Position numbers and translations under genes: made by a program. Below are positions 54,901 to 64,000 of a DNA stretch of 64,000 bases, piece after piece; within the stretch, counting starts at the first letter, position 1; each line of letters starts with the position of its first letter. The DNA is from Adiantum capillus-veneris. Its lineage: Eukaryota > Streptophyta > Polypodiopsida > Polypodiales > Pteridaceae. The notes beneath the pieces were generated by a model. That model was not told the origin of the DNA. It ran no database searches and saw nothing but the letters and a program-made list of their open reading frames with translations. The DNA lies in the NCBI GenBank assembly GCA_014529385.2, contig CM043944.1, forward strand, positions 71,005,895 through 71,069,894, in the 5' to 3' direction.

Positions 54901-55873
54901 GCATAAAACGCCCATCGGCAATCCTGACAGTACCTGTGCTCGAAGCATCATAGTCATGAAACCACGACCTATGAGGCGTAACGTGAAAAGAAGCACCACT
55001 GTCAATGACCCAATCCATAGGCATACTACGCTCATGAGTGAGAAGAAAAGCGTCATCAAAATAGGATGCAAGCAACACATCACCAAGCTCTTCACTAGTA
55101 GCACTAGTCGGAGCACATACATGGTCATCTTGAGAGCTACACTCTCCCTGTGTTGCATTTAACTCCTCAATCTTGACATTGGATTTAGGCTTGTCCTTAG
55201 CATCATGGTCTTTCTTCTTACCATCTCCATTTTCCCTTTTCCACTTGTAGCAATCCTTTTTGAAATGGCCTTTTCTACCACAATGAAAACATTCCACATC
55301 CTTTTTACTTGTGCCTGCACGGGACTTGCTTCTAGATTTACCCCTGTTGGACTTATACTTGTCCATAGTCCTGCCTCTGACAACCATTGCACTAGAAGAC
55401 TTACTACCTGCATTATTCTTTCGATTAATCTCTTCCGTGAGAAGACTAGACTCCACATTAGTACTTGTCAACTCATCCGCAGGAACCGAGTTACTTATGG
55501 CTGTCCTAAATGTGTCCCATGACTCAGGCAACGTGACAAGTAAAAACATAGCTTTTACATTGTCCTCAAACGTAATTTTCTGCGTAGCAAGTTGACTGAA
55601 AATTGTATTGAACTCATTCAAATGCGCATTCATGGAAGCACCTTCCTCCATTCGCAAATCAATAAGCTTTTTAATCCAATACACCATAGAAGCAGCCGAA
55701 TGCTTATCATACATATCGCAAATCCGCTGCCATAGCTCATAAGCTCCACCCTGTGCATCTTTCACATTGTAATAAACAGACTTTGAAAGGGAAAGCCTAA
55801 TGGTAGACCTGCACATCTCATCCAACTCCTCCCAATCATCCCTCTCCATGTTCTCTGGCTTAACTCCCTGCAA
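51947..55873 (-). CDS. Copia gag-pol polyprotein, open over 1308 codons
   Basis: Gag helices cover residues 1-150 and the CCHC knuckle CFHCGRKGHFKKDC is at 195-208. Protease DSGASFH is at 291-297. Integrase has the zinc module from HQRLGHMS to CEHCLYGRH (about 420-460) and core D482 (HSDVCGPM), D545 (RTDNGGEF) and E581 (NGVAERMNR), i.e. DD35E. RT spans about 810-1050 with MDVKTAFLHPDLHEDLYM and YVDD at 990-993. RNase H has DSDYAG near 1162-1166, ALSTTEVEYMA and HCDSQSA. It ends at TGA 51947-51949. No frameshift: all catalytic residues are present. The natural start lies upstream at ATG 55993, separated by one TAG. Confidence 0.93.
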   Translation of the reverse strand: MQGVKPENMERDDWEELDEMCRSTIRLSLSKSVYYNVKDAQGGAYELWQRICDMYDKHSAASMVYWIKKLIDLRMEEGASMNAHLNEFNTIFSQLATQKITFEDNVKAMFLLVTLPESWDTFRTAISNSVPADELTSTNVESSLLTEEINRKNNAGSKSSSAMVVRGRTMDKYKSNRGKSRSKSRAGTSKKDVECFHCGRKGHFKKDCYKWKRENGDGKKKDHDAKDKPKSNVKIEELNATQGECSSQDDHVCAPTSATSEELGDVLLASYFDDAFLLTHERSMPMDWVIDSGASFHVTPHRSWFHDYDASSTGTVRIADGRFMQIHGIGDIHLAMPNSTTFVLQRVRHVPALAKSLISVGQLDSLGFNVSFGDGGWKITKGSLVLVKGAKRNTLYSLCVASVADHIVGITEQPPASLWHQRLGHMSLKGLKLLARADYIPVSDFGGFEFCEHCLYGRHARSSHKKSVPHRSLEKLALVHSDVCGPMPNASLGGAMYFVTFIDDASRKVWAYPIRKKDMVFDIFKQWLALVENQSGCKLKCLRTDNGGEFMSHAFTTLCVEKGIRHELSAPYTPPQNGVAERMNRTIQEKVRSMLSMAGLSNGFWAEAVATSVHLINRSPSVPLGFKVPEEVWTGFPPSYGHLRVFGCEAYVHVPKAKRSKLDPKSKRCIFLGYGSSGEMGYRLWDPIDRKIVRSHDVVFHEDSMYRASPRTVEVRRVIFEEDGHPYDGPMAARGQPIDPQVGDQPLLGDHVDVGQPDAPPAQSLRRSERRARQPQRFVPSMDYVLLTDCGEPSCYDEAMSSVDKLKWEQAMQSEMDSLIQNETWELTPLPKGKKALPCKWVYKIKLCSMDAKPRYKARLVAKGFKQQKGIDFDEIFSPVVKMSTLRMLFALVATEDMELKQMDVKTAFLHPDLHEDLYMEQPSGFVIHGSKKMVCRLLKTLYGLKQSSREWYHKFDEFMSSLGYVRSYEDPCLYTRKAADGSLIVLVLYVDDMLIAGKCISDVDALKHRLHETFAMKDLGDASHILGMRITRDRSRKMLFLSQKEYIDRVLERFHMEGGKAISTPLPPYVKLSHDDCPQTDLETTEMSQIPYASAVGSLMYAMVATRPDLAHAVGVVSRYMSNPGKRHWDAVRGILRYLRGTSELSLCYGEKDMSVCGYTDSDYAGSVDSRKSTSGYVFTVAGRPVSWASRLQPCVALSTTEVEYMAATEAAKEAVWLSRLVGDLGMAGDAPILHCDSQSAIALARNSVFHAKTKHIEVRYHFIREVLEDKRIELVKVHTDDNPADLLTKSLASQRLAHCKSLMGMA

Positions 55874-55993
55874 CTTTAGAGGTCGAATCTATTTCTTCTG
55901 CACCAAGACATCCCAAATCTGATCTTTCCAATATGAGAAGTTAGCACCATCCAACTTCTCAATATTGAAAACTGTGTCCTCTTTAGTGCCCAT
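55874..55993 (-). pseudogene. Copia gag N-terminus, separated by one TAG
   Basis: ATG 55993 begins MGTKEDTVFNIEKLDGANFS, the typical copia gag start (LDGxNFSxW). After 34 codons a TAG in the context QKK-stop-IRP interrupts it (55889-55891), and the frame then continues without shift into the 1308-codon polyprotein. A single CAG-to-TAG change explains the stop. Confidence 0.85.
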
Positions 55994-57145
55994 TACAACA
56001 AGAATGCAACAATGAGAAACCTGTAACCAACCAACAAACTGCCACAACAAAGTAGTGTTGCAAATCTGACAACACCTGCTGCTCAATCAAAGAGCAAATG
56101 CATAGAGTATAAATCAGCCCATAATATGGTCAAAAAACGTACGTAGAAATCCACAAACAAATGCATAAACCCGTGACACTTGTAACTCAACTGGCCTAGG
56201 CAAACCGTGCCACAAAATGCATCAACAATGAGCTGTCATAGAGGCATAAACATACTCCATGTCTGAATAACCACAATAGAGACATAAGCTGACCAAGCTT
56301 ACACAAATCCGTGAGCATAAATGGATCCAAGTGAGCATATAACCAATGCACAAGCTCAACGAAGTCCAATCTCTACTGTCAACCAAGTACCTGTCCGTAC
56401 TCAAACCGCAACACTGCAAGCAAGAGCAAACCCGCTCTATGTATAAGTGAACCAAATCTCCACAATATCATGCATAAAGAGTGTCTGTCAAACTGCCATA
56501 TCCACATCCATCAACATACATAGATGATGTAAACTTGTAGCTCAAGAACACGCATAAACAGACTGCCCAGAAGAGTAGAAGCTCCCACTCAAACCACAAC
56601 CATATACATGGCTGTCCCACAGTCAAAATACATGTTTTGTAACCACAGAAGAAACCTGTATCCAAAGCTCCCTGTAACCTGTAACCTGTACTCGTACTTG
56701 TACCTATACCTGTAGTCGAAGAAGACAATGTCGCCAAACTCCCACTCTATCTGTGTGTATGAGGCCACTCCAAGAAGAGGCTACACACTCTCAAATGAGC
56801 TGTGGGCTCACGTAAGTGGAAGACACTACAACAATGGCACCTGTAATGGCTATGGAAGCTCTGGCAGCAGAAAACTACCAAAGAGAGCTGAAAAACGTAG
56901 CTCCTAGTCTGTAGCTCGTCGGATGGGATTTATAATGGCACGAATGGCTCCGAAAGGGGGGTTAAACCGTAGGACGCCTGGTGAAAATACTCGCGGAGTG
57001 CTGAACCTTCCAATGCCAAGCTCAGAAAAACCTTCTTCTCTTTAGAAATGCGCGCGTGCGCGAAACCAAAAAACGGCAATGAAACAGCAGCAAGTTTCAA
57101 CACACTCAACAATGATGATGAAACTCTCAATGCTCTCACTACCAA
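55994..57145 (-). other. Copia 5' leader
   Basis: About 1.15 kb between primer site and gag with no long frame. It contains short repeats around acctgtaacctgta (56670-56715). Confidence 0.6.
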
Positions 57146-57159
57146 GCTCTGATACCACT
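57146..57159 (-). promoter_or_regulatory. Copia primer binding site (initiator-Met tRNA)
   Basis: Minus-strand AGTGGTATCAGAGC right after the LTR end CCAACA; TGGTATCAGAGC is the usual plant copia primer site. Confidence 0.85.
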
Positions 57160-57604
57160 TGTTGGGATCGGAGAGCACACACACAGAGAGCCAACACGAA
57201 GAAGGAGATAGACACAGTGTGTGGCGGGGCGGTACTCACACTACAATGTGTAGTTATGTGTATAGTTATTATGAATGAGTAAATGAATGGCTGTACATGG
57301 GCGGCTGAACAATGGGCAGCCAGGCACACGGGCCTTTAACCCAACAGAAAATGGTATAACCAACCACTTGGGCAATGAAGTAGATGATAATACAATGGGG
57401 GTTAGGTGTCTCTTATATACTAGCTTGGGGGCCTTAAGTATCCCCTCATCAAATTTCCCTATCTAGAATCTTGACAAATAAGTAAAATAAACAAGTAAAT
57501 TGCCATGCCCAAAATCTTGACAAATAAGTAAAATAAATTCCTAAAGCCAAAATAAATATTGGGATCTCATTGGGCGATTCACTTGAGCTACTATAAGTTT
57601 AACA
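57160..57604 (-). repeat. Copia 5' LTR
   Basis: On the minus strand it starts TGTTAAACTTATAG and ends GATCCCAACA, 445 bp. A TATA-like tatataag occurs at about 57413-57420. Confidence 0.75.
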
Positions 57605-59083
57605 CCCTCTCTGCAGCTCATAGTGGACATGTGTAGGAAGACCAAGTCAATGAAGAAGCTACCATGGACACCCTAGTAGTGACGTCTACTACTTGATGCA
57701 CCTCCGTTATGAAACCATCAACCTGTTCCTAAGAAAAATGCTATCTTGAGCACCAATTGCCTCAAAGAAAATTGAAATATAATTCCCTATAAGACAGAGA
57801 GAACTGGATCATGCAGCTCTCCACCAACCTCGCTATATATAGGCTCCTAGCCCTTGGCTTGCCCGGTCTTACCCTAGGCATGACATTACTCCTCCCTTGG
57901 AGAAGCGGTTTCATCCTCAAAAACAGAAGTGGTGTTATCTTCATAAGAACACTAATGTTTTCTGCACTGATATCCTTCATGGATCCAGGTGTCCATTTGA
58001 TCGGAACAGGATTCAATAGGAGGTTCAATGAAATCAAGAAGAGCATCTTGATTTTCCACATTGTTGTCCCTTTGCAACCATTTGTATAACTCGCCCATAA
58101 GCGCAATCGTAATGTCTAAACTCCATTTAGAACTCACTTGAGTATGGTAAACGAGTTATCACAAGTAAGATGTATCTAAAAAGAATACCTCTTTTCACTT
58201 TCCATGAAAGTAACTTGCCAACATAACTTATCAACAAAGTATAAGCCATTGACTTAATATAATCTTTCATCAGTAAACAACCCCATCATAACCGGTGTTC
58301 AAGATTGAGACCCTGATTTAAACAGGAAGAGGCTAACCTTAGTTGCAACCTACTTTGTTTCACGGTAAGCAAACTCCAAGTAGAGAGATAATATTTGTAT
58401 TTGGGTTGCTTTGGTCTAACATACACACTTAACATATCCTTTAGCACAAGATTAACACTTGTCAACTGCCTATCCTCTCTGGATAACTGATAGTATTGAT
58501 GTGAGTTTCCCCATCGTTTGCAAGCAGTCGTCCAAAATGACTGGTAAACAAGAACCACAATTCCTTGCATTATTACTAGTTAATCAATAAGTTTTTAGGA
58601 GCAACCATCTTGGTTAACTGTAGTGTGTAACATTTAATGGTCTACTAACTTGTGTGTAGCGAAATAGACATAGTGAGCATTTCATTAAGAATAGATTCCT
58701 AATGAGCATAGCAAGAGTGCTTGGATGGAGAGAGCAACAAAAGCATAACACCTAGTTAGATAGGCATGAACAATACTTCAATAGAGAGAGAAATTAATCT
58801 ATTGACAATAGTTGAGGACCGGATTTACATGGAGCCGGTCCCCCCTCATAGGTTTCCCCCATCAAGGGAGACATTTTACAATACAATACTTTGTGTTCCT
58901 TCAATAACTTGTTGGTGCAATGAAGATGGAAGCTTCAAGCACCAAGCTCACACTTATAAAACACAACATCAATTCCCTCACGGTCTCAGACCCAAGACCT
59001 CACACACCTTCAAAGTTGGCGAGAGCTAGCGGGGTATGAGAGTAGATCAGGAGGAAGAAGGAGTATTCTTACGAGAAAGAAGT
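57605..59083. other. Unassigned sequence between copia and the Tat-like element
   Basis: No confident gene. On the minus strand around 57880-57930 a frame reads VFEDETASPREE, faintly like the end of a gypsy pol, and tatatatag lies near 57831; this may be a remnant LTR region. Open frames at 58286-58570 and 58766-59029 have no motifs. Confidence 0.35.
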
Positions 59084-60071
59084 TGTTGATGGGAGTACGG
59101 AATGACCGTCAAAAGATGTCGATAAAGAGCAGAGGATAAGCAGGAGTCCCCTTCAAACCCATGTGTATGTGTAAGCTGGATCCGGTGTTGTAATGTAAAT
59201 GACGGGATTATTTTTAAATGATGGGACTCGTTCCGAGCCCGTAAAGCCTTGTAAATCCCTGTAAATGATTAGATGAGCCATAGCCGGACTCCATTGATCA
59301 GTAATCTCAAACCCCCGCTCTAATTATCAATTGTGAGCCAATTTGGAAGTAGGTATATAAGCCAAAAGCTCTATTTTTCACACACAACTCACTTGTAATT
59401 TCTGGGAGCTTGGTGAAGAGAGCTCACCTACGCCTGCGCGCTCACGGTTTCACCCACGGGTATGCTAATGCAAAGATATTTCATACGTTGCTTCTACATG
59501 CTCTTAGCTTCATGTTGATGATCATGATGTTGGTTTTGAGTGTGTGTACGCGACGCAATGAGCGGTTGAAGCTCTAGGTCGCCCTCTTGTGTGTTTTTCT
59601 CATTGTGCATTATGTGTGATGTGTATTGCGATTCCGATCATAGACATAGGTTCTAGGTGGTAAAGCTAAGCCTTCCAAGCCCTCAATCATTCGATTTGAG
59701 TGAGGTTAGGTGTGGCGGCAATTGCGGTTGTCCATATAGGCCATTTTTCAAAATGTCGGATTTGAGCCCGGAAACGCATTTCCCATAGTCTTAAGGCCTA
59801 GGTTCCTAAGTTTCATGATGATTGGACTTCGTTTCATGTCCATTTGACCATTAGAGAGCCCGATATGCTCGTAGGAGACTTTTGCAGTTTCTACATCTGT
59901 TTCGCCTGTAGGACATTCGTGACTCTTCCTCCTCCTTGCTTTGTCATCTAGGACATAGCATGCGATGTTTCCATGCACTAGTCGGGTCAGCTATGCCCTC
60001 GGATTGACATATTGTATGTTGGTTTGAGTTCTCGCTTCGCTACATCGTCCGATCGTGGCGATCCGCCAACA
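59084..60071 (+). repeat. 5' LTR of the Tat/Athila-like element
   Basis: Candidate borders TGTTGATGGG...CGCCAACA, 988 bp, with matching TGTTG/CAACA ends. A TATA-like gtatataagc lies near 59353. The right border is firm because the primer site follows; the left is chosen from the terminal inverted repeat. Confidence 0.6.
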
Positions 60072-60072
60072 T

Positions 60073-60090
60073 TGGCGCCGCTGCCGGGGA
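60073..60090 (+). promoter_or_regulatory. Primer binding site (tRNA-Asp type)
   Basis: tggcgccgctgccgggga, one base from the LTR end. It differs by one base from the tRNA-Asp site tggcgccgttgccgggga known from Athila-like elements. Confidence 0.8.
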
Positions 60091-60797
60091 CGTAGGACTT
60101 ACACTAGATGGAGGGAGCCGCGGTGAGGTTCTTCTCTATCCGTTTCCGCGTGTTACAGTTATTTTTTCTTGCATCTTAGGTTAGGAGAGATGGTGAGGCT
60201 TACCGAGCTCTCAGGTGGACCGAGGAGACCAGAGTTCTTCTTAGGTTACCTTATAGGCTAGTACACTCTAGTGTGGTTTTAGTGCTCGGTGCATTGAGTC
60301 CTCATTTGGAGTTAGGAGATCGCTTGTGTGTTGTGGTTGATTTTGGCTAAGAGTGTTTTTTACGTTTTTGTCGTTTACGTCATATTTGCTTGTGCATATC
60401 ACACCACCACCCCCTAGTAGCTTAGCATTAGGAGTAGCATTAGTTTAGGTATCATTTTGGTGCGTCATGAGAGTGCAAAGATCGCCTTGGATACCATAAT
60501 GCGACTCTTTGATACCATAAAGTGACCAAAAACGCTAAGTGTGCATATTTTGTGCTTTTGAGTGCCGAATTGGAAATTTCTTGTTTGCACACTTGCATAT
60601 GCACTAGTAAAGCTAATCTGGAAAATTTGGTTGCTTTTTGAGTTGATTTGTGCAAAGATTGATCAAATTTTGTGAAGCGGTCTTGAAATACAAAAACTTG
60701 AAGTTGTACATGCTAGAAGTGTCTAATTGACAGGTGCAGGGCATCATTGGAAAGCCCAAGAGGTGTGGAACCCACAGCAAGCATCCAGAGTTGCAAA

Positions 60798-61560
60798 AGC
60801 CCCAGTTGGCACCAACCGCGATTTGTGCCACTTGGCTGATTTCAAGGAACAGGTCATAGCGACAAGTGCCCAAGGTCCAAGGGAAACCAAAACCACTTCC
60901 CACAGGATCAAATACCCAAAATCTTGATCAAAGGAGCAATTTTTGCAAAGTTGCACTTTTTGGTTGAAATTTTGGCATTTGGCAACCCAAACTTTGTCCA
61001 AATTGGGCATACATAGGGTCATTAGACTCCACAGAGAGCAGGCTATCCAGTGGTATAAGCAAAATTGCCAGTAGGTGATTTTGGCAGAAACCGCGGTTGC
61101 TGCCACTTTCATGATTTTGGAAATTTGACCATATCCCCAAGTTGCTGACAGTACAAGGAGTCCATATCAACTTTCCCCATCAAGTTTGGACAAGTGGAAG
61201 AGTTCCAAACAGCCCAGAGACCAAATCAGAGTGTGAAACAATAGATTAATATCCAAACTGCCCAAAAAGAGTCCAAAAGCTTCATGCATAGGCTCAGGAG
61301 ACTCAGCAAGACATAAGGAGTCAGTGGAAATTGACTAGAGCCCAAACAGAGCATTTTGGCACCAGCCGCGGTTGCTGCCACTTGATGAATTTTGGAACTA
61401 TGAATAGACCAGTTCCTAGTACACCTTGAGAGGATCCCATAGGTACCTTGGTTTCTCAAAATAGACTCCAGAATCATAGTCAAACACTCCGTGAAAAATT
61501 CAAGACCAACTGCACAGTTTTTGGTCCAGATTCTGCAATTTTTTGTACAAATTTGTGTGT
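60798..61560 (+). repeat. Degenerate tandem repeat in the leader, unit about 272 bases
   Basis: Three starts carry the core ttggca(c/g)(c/a)a-ccgcg-tt followed by tgccactt, near 60803, 61077 and 61349, i.e. spaced 274 and 272 bases. The units are diverged outside the core. They lie between primer site and gag. Confidence 0.55.
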
Positions 61561-61725
61561 AAATTGCAGTGAGTACTCTTAAACGGCCGAGAGGCAAAGT
61601 TTTTGTCAACTTGCCTAAAAACAGGTATCAGGAGCACTCACACACCGAGGTGACGACACAGAAGACTGCTAGGCGACCAATCAGGCAAGAGGTTTGGTTT
61701 GCAAGGCACTTTTTCTTGTCAATTC

Positions 61726-64000
61726 ATGTATTTGCGGTCAGGAAAACTTTTTCCGAGAGATCTCAGGACAGGAGGTGACCAAGCTAGTTTGGTATCCACG
61801 GAAGGGAGCGTAAATCAATCAGGGATAGATTCGCTTGCACCAATCATAGAAGAAGGTAGCGACACCGATACTTCTTCGGAACCCTCACTTTACGAGATGG
61901 CCAACCCACGCATAGGAGGTCACCTGCCAACCATAGCAGAAGTAGGTGGTACCTCAGCAAGCATGTATCAGACATAAACACCTAGGTACACCACCATCTT
62001 TCTAGAAGGAACAAACGCGCACGGAGCCCTCATTTATGCTGATAATAGGGGACACAAGTGTGTTTGCGTTGAAAAGAAACCTGCTAGAGATCTAGAAAAC
62101 GTTCAGGTTTATGACAATGGCGATAGGTATAGAAACAAGGAAGGTGGACACTATCTCATAGTCAGAGACCCTGAAAATTACAATCAGTACGGAGACAACA
62201 TGGCAAGGGGAAAGATGGTTATGGAACGAGAGGACCAACCACCTCATGTAGACCTTCCCGAGGCCACGTTTATCTTTGAAAAGAGGGTAAAAGGGGTTAT
62301 GATGGACCAAAGTGAGGAAGGAATATACGAGCACGAAGAGGGGCGGACCAAGTCCTACTTTCGTTGCACGGAACCTCAGCTTAGAGAGTTGGGTATGGAG
62401 AAGGTCTTGTACCTCTTCTCCTACGAAACGTACCATGGAAGTGAACTTCTATATGCGGATAAGTATGGACGTGAGTATAAGCCCATGGATCTCAAAGAAA
62501 TGGAAAAAATGCCGATCTACGGAGCATTTGGATTTTCTCCAGGAGCAGACCCGGGCCAAGAACAACACCCATCGTATCAATCCTTTTAGTGATGAAATGG
62601 ATATCGTCACGATTCAACTAGAGAGGACAAGAGTAGAAGAGTCGCCATGGCATACGGTGCATGCACCCATAGAGCCTACAGCAGACCCGCAGTCGTTAAG
62701 TTCTTGGCTGCACCGAGATGACGCACCAAGAAGGAGCCATATCAGAGGTGGACATACGGTCATGACAGGGCCATTGGAACCACTGCCACCGCCATCATAT
62801 AGTTATCATGGTGAGAGTAGAACTTTCATGACGGATAGAGCAACAATGGGTACGCCAGCGGTAGAAAGAGCCAGGGCTGAAAGAGTGCCAAGGCTAGAGA
62901 GACCCATTGCTAGGCCAATAAGAGGTCAAGGGTTGGATGAAGAGATAGATCTGATCCGAGGGATAAGACCAGGAGCACCAATGAATAGGGCTATGGAAGG
63001 CCAGATGATGAGGGTCATGGATCATAGGAGAATTAGACCTTCTCAGGTCCAGAAGTGGGTCAACAAGAAGTATTCAGGAGACAAGGATCCAAGGGATCAC
63101 GTAGCGGCCTTCATATGAGTAATCCGTGCAGAGGAAGTCCTTGATTTTCCCACACAATTTGCCGGATTCGGGTTGACGTTAGAAGACGACGCTGCTACTT
63201 GGTTTGATTTGGTCGAGAGACGAGAGTTTGCAACGATTCAAGAAATGTTCGACGAATTCATAGAGGAATTCTCCCAACGGGGAATCGCCCACAATACTAT
63301 CTCGCAAATTCACAAATTCAAACAAAAAGAAGGGGAAACGGTGAGGAAAGTAGCCTTGAGGCTAAAGCGATACGTGAAGTTCTGTCCAGACAACGAACTA
63401 CCCACGCAGTCAAGGCTAATGCTTATCTTTACACAAGGCCTCCGAAATGCGGATCTCCAAAAAGATTTGCATATGAAACGATGTATTTGCTTGAACGAGC
63501 TAGTCAAAGAGGCTCTCTACTTGGTAGATAATTGCACAGCATATGGTATCGGGGATCCCAGAAACGCTGACGACGATGCATCATCCCAAAATAGTGCCAC
63601 AAAATCTGCAAAAACAACACCAAAAACGGAGACACCGATGAGCCAAGAAAAGCTTATAAAGGAAGTGGTTAGAAGGATGCAACCGCCTCCTAGACAACCG
63701 AAGCGATGCTACACATGTAGAGGTGATCATCTCACTCAGCATTGCCCGACGCTTCCTCAACAACCGTTGAGACCACCTAAGTGGTGCGCAGTGGAACAAA
63801 AGTGGACGAATCACACGACAGAGGAGTGCTATTATAACAAAGGGTACGTGCGAGAGCGGCAGTATGCGCCTGCAGCCCCAGTAGCACAAGCTCACATGCC
63901 ACCACCGCCAAGATACGCAGTAGGGAATCTGCCAGGACCCGTAGGAATAGAGAGGCCACAGCCAGTGTTAGGGCAACAACCTCCCTTACCAAGAACAAGG
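61726..64000 (+). pseudogene. Gag of the Tat/Athila-like element, incomplete at window end
   Basis: ATG 61726 begins MYLRSGKLFPRDLRTGG. TAA 61975-61977 interrupts, and the same frame continues through GTNAHGALIYADNRGHKC and MEKMPIYGAFGFSPG to about 62540, then shifts. The next frame has MNRAMEGQMMRVMDHRR, TGA 63116-63118 and a gag core: FGLTLEDDAATWFDLVERRE, FIEEFSQRG, HKFKQKEGETVRKVALRLKR and GLRNADLQKDLHMK. A knuckle-like CYTCRGDHLTQHC sits at about 63709-63747. The window ends in a Pro-rich stretch. Confidence 0.8.

Larger units (their letters stand above)
51947..57604 (-). mobile_element. Ty1/copia retrotransposon, 3' LTR not found
   Basis: 5' LTR (57604-57160), initiator-Met primer site, a leader of about 1.15 kb, then a single gag-pol frame (55993-51947). 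Domain order gag, protease, integrase, RT, RNase H is diagnostic of copia. Downstream, where a polypurine tract and 3' LTR should be, there is a LINE-like tail and (CT)n. No sequence like the 5' LTR occurs below 51947. Confidence 0.9.
59084..64000 (+). mobile_element. Ty3/gypsy element of Tat/Athila type, 5' part
   Basis: LTR (59084-60071), primer site, long leader with tandem repeats, and a long gag running off the window. The primer site matches tRNA-Asp as in Tat/Athila-type plant elements. RT and integrase would lie beyond 64000, so the lineage rests on primer site and gag layout only. Confidence 0.72.

Noticed and set aside
58766-59029. 87-codon plus-strand frame as a gene
   Set aside because: No motif; it lies just upstream of an LTR in anonymous sequence.
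1-64000. CRISPR array, operon or bacterial features
   Set aside because: No regular spacer-repeat array or operon structure; all recognisable content is eukaryotic retroelements.

Overview
The window reads as repeat-dense nuclear DNA of a plant-like eukaryote. Almost all recognisable coding sequence belongs to retrotransposons, and I find no host gene I would defend. Pointers to a plant are a plant-type L1 (nucleic-acid-binding domain plus CCHC knuckle in ORF1, zf-RVT-like ORF2 tail), a Ty3/gypsy element with a chromodomain-like tail, a Ty1/copia element primed by initiator-Met tRNA, and a Ty3/gypsy element whose primer site matches the tRNA-Asp site known from Tat/Athila-type elements. One LINE carries an animal-L1-like ORF1, which suggests a non-flowering plant or streptophyte alga; that is inference only.

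Layout. 1-296 is unassigned. 297-5140 (-) is LINE-A. 5508-12409 (+) is a full-length but mutated L1 with poly(A) and an 11-bp target duplication. 12586-17000 (-) is LINE-C with ORF1, endonuclease and reverse transcriptase. 17075-17345 is a SINE candidate, followed by an LTR-like block and G-rich low-complexity DNA. 18800-19220 is another LINE-A-type fragment. 19391-22800 (-) and 22870-24150 (+) hold pieces of two gypsy families: chromo-gypsy (X) and an FLDD-type family (Y and Z).

24151-45702 is a nest. LINE-E sits inside a (CT)n tract of an X LTR. It is split at 25465/44245 by 18.8 kb of Z-family DNA. That DNA comprises a complete 9.4-kb Z element (25466-34898), an inverted Z gag-LTR piece and a final direct LTR. 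The inverted LTR is itself interrupted by a 4.7-kb insertion (36097-40820, TSD ctagt) and a 579-bp insertion (41666-42244, TSD catac). From 45846 to 51900 there are gypsy scraps, LINE tails, tRNA-derived SINE copies and simple repeats. 51947-57604 (-) is a copia element with a 1308-codon open frame, a 5' LTR and no visible 3' LTR. 59084-64000 (+) is the 5' part of a Tat/Athila-like gypsy element that runs off the window.

The main new-looking observations concern the non-L1 LINEs. Their 3' ends share a small hairpin whose stem covaries between copies and which leads into (CT)n tails. One copy demonstrably lies inside a pre-existing (CT)n microsatellite. Together these suggest a microsatellite-targeting LINE family. 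The L1 carries 11 amber stops against one opal and no ochre, a pattern expected from deamination at CAG/CTG (CHG) sites.
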